This document shows positions 32,618 through 35,576 of a DNA stretch of 35,576 nt, piece after piece; position 1 is the first letter of the stretch; each line of letters starts with the position of its first letter. Made by a program: the position numbers and the translations under genes. Where the stretch lies: positions 1 through 35,576 of the forward strand of contig CAZFPK010000032.1 of assembly GCA_964521025.1 (NCBI GenBank). The letters run 5' to 3'. The stretch comes from DRTC01 sp964521025 (GTDB lineage Bacteria; Cloacimonadota; Cloacimonadia; Cloacimonadales; TCS61). Under the pieces are notes generated by a model, which searched no databases, had not been told where the DNA came from, and worked only from the letters and a program-made list of their open reading frames with translations.

Positions 32618-33319
32618 TCAAAATCTTCTCTTCCCGAAAATAGCACTCCCGATGCGAATGATATTCGCTCCTTCCTCGATCGCGATCTCAAAATCATTGG
32701 TCATGCCCATGGAAAGATAATTCATTTCTACATTTTTAATTTTAAGGAGTTTGATCTCCTCGAAAATTTCTTTTAAAGTTCGGAAGCAATACCGGATTTC
32801 ATTCTTATCATCCGTGAACTTCCCGATAGTCATCAATCCTTTGATCTTCAGGTTTGCTAAAACTGAAACTTCTTTTACAAGATCTATCGCCTTCGCCGGT
32901 TCGATCCCGAATTTACTTTCCTCGAATGATGTATTGACCTGGATCAGGATATTTTGTTTTTTATCCTTTTGGATAAGAAGATCATGTAATTTTTCTGCAG
33001 TCGAGAATTTATCTATGGAGTGGATCAGAGCCGGGTTCAATTTCATTAATTTGGGAATTTTATTGGATTGCACATGCCCGATAAAATGGAATTCTTTAAA
33101 TTTCTCTTTGAGCAAAGGGATTTTCTCCAATGCTTCCCGGATACGGTTCTCCCCGATGCTTTCTATCCCCGACTTTAAAGAAATATCGATCCTTTCCGCA
33201 GGATGGGTTTTTGTAACTGCAACCAGTTTAATATCGGAAAATTCCCTTCCTGATCTCAGAGCAGCAGCAAGAATTCTCTGCTGTAAATTCTCTATATTTT
33301 TTGAAATAGATTCGAGCAT
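32618..33319 (-). CDS. YggS/PROSC-family PLP-binding protein
   Basis: This 233-residue protein carries the PLP lysine K37 in KLVAVTKTHP, the FHFIGHVQSNKIPKL segment, GLMTIGKF, LSMGMTNDFEIAIEEGANIIRIGSAIFGKR. The family holds PLP and affects its balance and amino-acid pools; no catalysis is established. ATG 33319 is chosen because GGAAGG stands before it (GGATGG 7 nt away), and it matches family N-termini better than 33334. Confidence 0.93.
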   Translation of the reverse strand: MLESISKNIENLQQRILAAALRSGREFSDIKLVAVTKTHPAERIDISLKSGIESIGENRIREALEKIPLLKEKFKEFHFIGHVQSNKIPKLMKLNPALIHSIDKFSTAEKLHDLLIQKDKKQNILIQVNTSFEESKFGIEPAKAIDLVKEVSVLANLKIKGLMTIGKFTDDKNEIRYCFRTLKEIFEEIKLLKIKNVEMNYLSMGMTNDFEIAIEEGANIIRIGSAIFGKRRF

Positions 33320-33439
33320 CGACCTTCCATCCATTAAAAAATCATTTTTAAAGAATTTTTCCCGAAATATGTGTCAAGCAGGATTTTTTCAAATAATATT
33401 TTCCTCGTTGACAAAGAGGGATTAAGGGTGTTTGTAAAT

Positions 33440-33471
33440 AAAAAACGCTCCCAAGAATTAGCATGGGAGCG
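33440..33471 (-). terminator. Intrinsic terminator downstream of the repeat-domain secreted protein
   Basis: On the minus strand, CGCTCCCA (33471-33464), a 10-nt loop and TGGGAGCG (33453-33446) are followed by TTTTTTATTT. It would end transcripts from 33694-35055 before yggS. Confidence 0.8.
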
Positions 33472-33476
33472 AACGG

Positions 33477-33523
33477 AAATACTTGAGTTAAGCCGAATTC
33501 ATTCGGTCTTGACTTAAGTATTT
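33477..33523. repeat. ACTTGAGTTAAG / CTTGACTTAAGT hairpin, copy c
   Basis: AAATACTTGAGTTAAGCCGAAT pairs with ATTCGGTCTTGACTTAAGTATTT with one bulge and the same two wobble positions as copy a at 12732. The arms are longer here. It lies just upstream of the terminator on the transcribed strand. Confidence 0.7.
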
Positions 33524-33535
33524 CGAATGAGAAAA

Positions 33536-33687
33536 ACCTTCCAAAGGTCGATAAAAGATTGGACTTGATTCGTAACAAAGGATGAATCGAGAACAATCTC
33601 TCGTATGCGATGCGCTCCTCGAATCACATTCTCGGCAACTGCCGGATAACTGCGATCCAGGTTTTTTGGAAGAGACCTTTGGAAGGT
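33536..33687. repeat. 14-bp inverted words flanking a 124-nt segment
   Basis: ACCTTCCAAAGGTC (33536-33549) is the exact reverse complement of GACCTTTGGAAGGT (33674-33687). Each is also nearly self-palindromic. The segment between includes the GGACTTGATTCG element (33560-33597) shared with 18793-18830. Confidence 0.65.
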
Positions 33688-33693
33688 CAGAAT

Positions 33694-35055
33694 CTAACGC
33701 AGCAGGATCATTTTCTTCGTAGAAACATAATCTGCTGTAGATAATTTATAAAAATAAATGCCGCTGTCAGCAAGCCTGTTTTGAGTATCTTTTCCGTTCC
33801 AATCGATTTGAAAAGAACCGGCTGGTTTGATTTCATTGACCAATTCCTTCACCAGTTGTCCTTTGATGTTATAAATTTGAATTTCTATAAATTTCTCTTC
33901 CGGTAATGAGTAATTTATCGTTGTGTTATGAACAAAAGGATTGGGAGAATTGTTAATAGTGAAAGCTTTTATCTCCGATTCGGTCGTTTCGGTCAGGTTT
34001 CGCCGATTGTCTATTACGATTATTTCATCGAAAGTAAAACCGGCATTCGTGATCATCTCATCGTCGGCTTGTTGAAATTTGATCACAAATTTAGGTGATA
34101 ACTTTAACCTGTATTGGTCAGCAAGCTCGGTAACGCTTAATTGAACTTCCTGCCAGGTATTATCTTCGGAATGTTCACCATCCAGATCATAGACTTTTAT
34201 GAAGTTTTCACCTGCATTATCGGAAAAGAAAATACCATCATAGAGCTGATGAGATTCATCGTTAAATTCTTTCCACCGGAAATCCAATATAACATTCTCC
34301 GTTTTATATAGATCGACATACAAACGGGCTTCATTTATGGCAAAATATCCATCCATATTAACATCCATCGTCAGGTGTCGAGATCCGGCATAAGGTTCAT
34401 GTTCTCCTGTTGTTTGAATTCTGCCGTAAATATTACTCGATTCGGTTTCCCAATATTCATCCAGGTCATTTTCAAAACCGGTTTCATAAGGAAACTGAGC
34501 GTAATTCGAATAGACATAAATATCATCGAAAGCAAAACCATCGGAAGCTATCGAGTAATTATCCCGCTGTTGGAATTTGATCACAAAATCATCCGTATAA
34601 GAAAGACCGGCAATTAAAGCAAGTTCATCGACATCGAGTTCTATTTTTATCCATTCGTTATTTACCGTTCCTGTCAGATCATATACTTTCACAAACGAAT
34701 CACCACCATCATCCGAAAAATATACACCATCCTCGGGATCGGACTCATCAAAAAATTCTTTCCACCAGAATTCGAGCATTACCCTGTCTTCTTTAAAAAG
34801 ATCGAGATGTAATCCGGCTTCGTTAGTTACATATTCATATTCCGTATTAGTATCCATAGTAAGATGTTTTATACCGTCATAAGGATCATTTTCCGAATTA
34901 ACGGAAATCCTGCCGTATTCATTGCTCTTTTTCATCTCCCAGTTATGATCGATACCACCTTCAAAACTCATCCGGTAAGGCAGACCGGAAAAATATTTGA
35001 TCTCATTGAAAGTGTTCCTTGCCTGCTCATAATTTGCTTTATTTGCCGTTAGCAT
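33694..35055 (-). CDS. Secreted-type protein, two jelly-roll-like repeats and type IX sorting tail, N-terminus missing
   Basis: This 453-residue reading frame holds two tandem repeats of about 170 residues (about 29-185 and 193-355). Shared marks are NEYGRISV/NIYGRIQT, KHLTMDTN/RHLTMDVN, WWKEFFDES/RWKEFNDES, VYFSDDGGDSFVKVYDL/IFFSDNAGENFIKVYDL, FVIKFQQ and FAFDDI/FTFDEI. This is a MAM- or carbohydrate-binding-like beta sandwich. An FlgD-like sorting domain ends in KKMILLR. There is no signal peptide or SD, and an in-frame TAA stands 12 nt upstream of the ATG. It is probably the 3' part of a larger exported enzyme or adhesin gene. Confidence 0.72.
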   Translation of the reverse strand: MLTANKANYEQARNTFNEIKYFSGLPYRMSFEGGIDHNWEMKKSNEYGRISVNSENDPYDGIKHLTMDTNTEYEYVTNEAGLHLDLFKEDRVMLEFWWKEFFDESDPEDGVYFSDDGGDSFVKVYDLTGTVNNEWIKIELDVDELALIAGLSYTDDFVIKFQQRDNYSIASDGFAFDDIYVYSNYAQFPYETGFENDLDEYWETESSNIYGRIQTTGEHEPYAGSRHLTMDVNMDGYFAINEARLYVDLYKTENVILDFRWKEFNDESHQLYDGIFFSDNAGENFIKVYDLDGEHSEDNTWQEVQLSVTELADQYRLKLSPKFVIKFQQADDEMITNAGFTFDEIIVIDNRRNLTETTESEIKAFTINNSPNPFVHNTTINYSLPEEKFIEIQIYNIKGQLVKELVNEIKPAGSFQIDWNGKDTQNRLADSGIYFYKLSTADYVSTKKMILLR

Positions 35056-35351
35056 TCACTAAAAATTAAATTGGATATTTCATGTGATACCTAAAACATG
35101 TACGAATAATTTTATTTATACATTAATTAAATCATATCGTAAAATCTATGAACGGCAGAAATAATAAAATAGTTAAAAATACTTATTTAATGATTCCTAA
35201 TATATTAAGATACAATATGTTAAGAAATATTACTAAAGATTTCATCACAGTCGGATTGTATATTTTTATATTAATAAAAAAAGGTTGCATAAATTTCATT
35301 AAATGTTATAATATCTCTTATAGTTAAAAGAATAAGGGAGGCTATAACATT
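35056..35351. other. AT-rich intergenic stretch
   Basis: No gene is seen. The left part may be decayed sequence of the gene at 33694; the right part holds the promoter and ribosome-binding site of the partial plus-strand gene at 35352. Confidence 0.5.
35285..35312 (+). promoter_or_regulatory. Promoter of the right-edge gene
   Basis: TTGCAT (35285-35290), a 16-nt spacer and TATAAT (35307-35312) form a sigma-70-like promoter. AGGGAGG (35335-35341) is a strong SD about 10 nt before the ATG at 35352. Confidence 0.65.
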
Positions 35352-35576
35352 ATGAAGATAATTTCTTATCCAAAAAATTGTTTAAAGAAGTTCTTATTAA
35401 AGCAGAAAGTTGCTACCTTAGATGAACTAAAGTCTGCATTAGGAACCGATGTCTCGATGACTGTTTATAGAAAAATGAAAGAATTGGAATATATCTCGAG
35501 TTGCTCGCATCGCGGGAAATATTATACTCTAAAGGAGATTGCCGGATTTGATAGCCGCGGTCTCTGGTTTTATAAT
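35352..35576 (+). CDS. Partial winged-helix-like protein, runs off the window
   Basis: Seventy-five codons are visible and the frame is open at the edge. The start reads MKIISYPKNCLKKFLLKQKV, followed by an HTH-like ATLDELKSALGTDVSMTVYRKMKEL, then YISSCSHRGKYYTLKEIAGFD and RGLWFYN. I recall similar small winged-helix proteins encoded beside transposable elements in diverse bacteria, but I cannot name the family. No transposase is in view. Base use is like its neighbours. Confidence 0.7.
   Translation, partial: MKIISYPKNCLKKFLLKQKVATLDELKSALGTDVSMTVYRKMKELEYISSCSHRGKYYTLKEIAGFDSRGLWFYN

Larger units (their letters stand above)
33335..33693. other. 359-nt intergenic stretch, repeats and a terminator
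   Basis: No gene is seen. It holds a terminator hairpin, an ACTTGAGTTAAG element, a GGACTTGATTCG element and a pair of 14-bp inverted words, each listed separately. A degenerate CCCTTAATCCCT-type word lies at about 33412-33430. Confidence 0.6.

Noticed and set aside
32751..33425. 224-codon plus-strand frame over yggS
   Set aside because: Antisense to yggS, whose PLP-lysine and signature motifs are certain.
33348..33596. 82-codon minus-strand frame upstream of yggS
   Set aside because: It runs through a terminator, a hairpin repeat and a CCCTTAATCCCT-type repeat; its PLIPLCQRG stretch is the usual false translation of that repeat.
1..35576. CRISPR arrays, tRNA or rRNA genes
   Set aside because: No regularly spaced direct repeats, no cloverleaf-like segment and no rRNA-like stretch was seen in reading the window.

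Overview
The window is a dense, AT-rich bacterial chromosome segment in which nearly every gene lies on the minus strand; the exceptions are an EIIA/helix-turn-helix gene at 7830 and a partial gene at the right edge. The cell is diderm: there is an LptE-type lipoprotein and there are outer-membrane beta-barrels. Two secreted proteins (4240 and 33694) end in the same FlgD-like type IX-secretion sorting tail, closing with KKMILLR. With a Na+-type F-ATP synthase and many palindromic intergenic repeats, this suggests a member of the FCB group, most likely Candidatus Cloacimonadota or a relative. That assignment is inference, as no marker rRNA is present.

Layout, left to right. 1-866: decayed parallel beta-helix gene, then a gene-free stretch with twin hairpins. 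867-2887: two sugar-type ABC permeases without a binding protein or ATPase. 2992-7727: operon lptE > M1-family metallopeptidase with sorting tail > secreted beta-propeller-like protein. 7830-8495: HTH-EIIA regulator (+). 8635-9810: DUF4015 putative glycosidase. 9866-18370: complete F1Fo ATP synthase operon, transcribed atpZ-atpI-atpB-triple c-single c-atpF-atpH-atpA-atpG-atpD-atpC and ending at an intrinsic terminator. 18336-19629: bactofilin and M23 peptidase upstream of it. 19636-20015: frameshifted DUF1016 (YhcG) remnant. 20131: rsmG. 20847-22137: a three-gene toxin-antitoxin-SecB-like chaperone cassette. 22196-24794: two overlapping outer-membrane barrel genes, one with an N-terminal helix-hairpin-helix region. 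25276-27317: GIY-YIG protein, small secreted protein and diguanylate cyclase. 27477-33319: BatA-like protein, PAP2 phosphatase, GNAT-like protein, PlsY-like acyltransferase and YggS. 33694-35055: repeat-domain secreted protein lacking its N-terminus. 35352 to edge: partial winged-helix-like gene with its promoter.

The most unusual feature is the rotor of the ATP synthase. Next to an ordinary 84-residue c subunit with a Na+-binding signature, the operon encodes a 250-residue c subunit made of three fused hairpins. In the first two, the ion-binding glutamate is replaced by glutamine (Q64, Q146); only the third keeps it (E233). This is an F-type operon with a V-type-like, carboxylate-poor rotor subunit, which should lower the ion-to-ATP ratio if it enters the ring. 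Second is the toxin-antitoxin-chaperone cassette. Third, each of the four longest gaps inside the atp operon (about 170-196 nt) holds a palindromic repeat, and relatives of several of these repeats recur elsewhere in the window.
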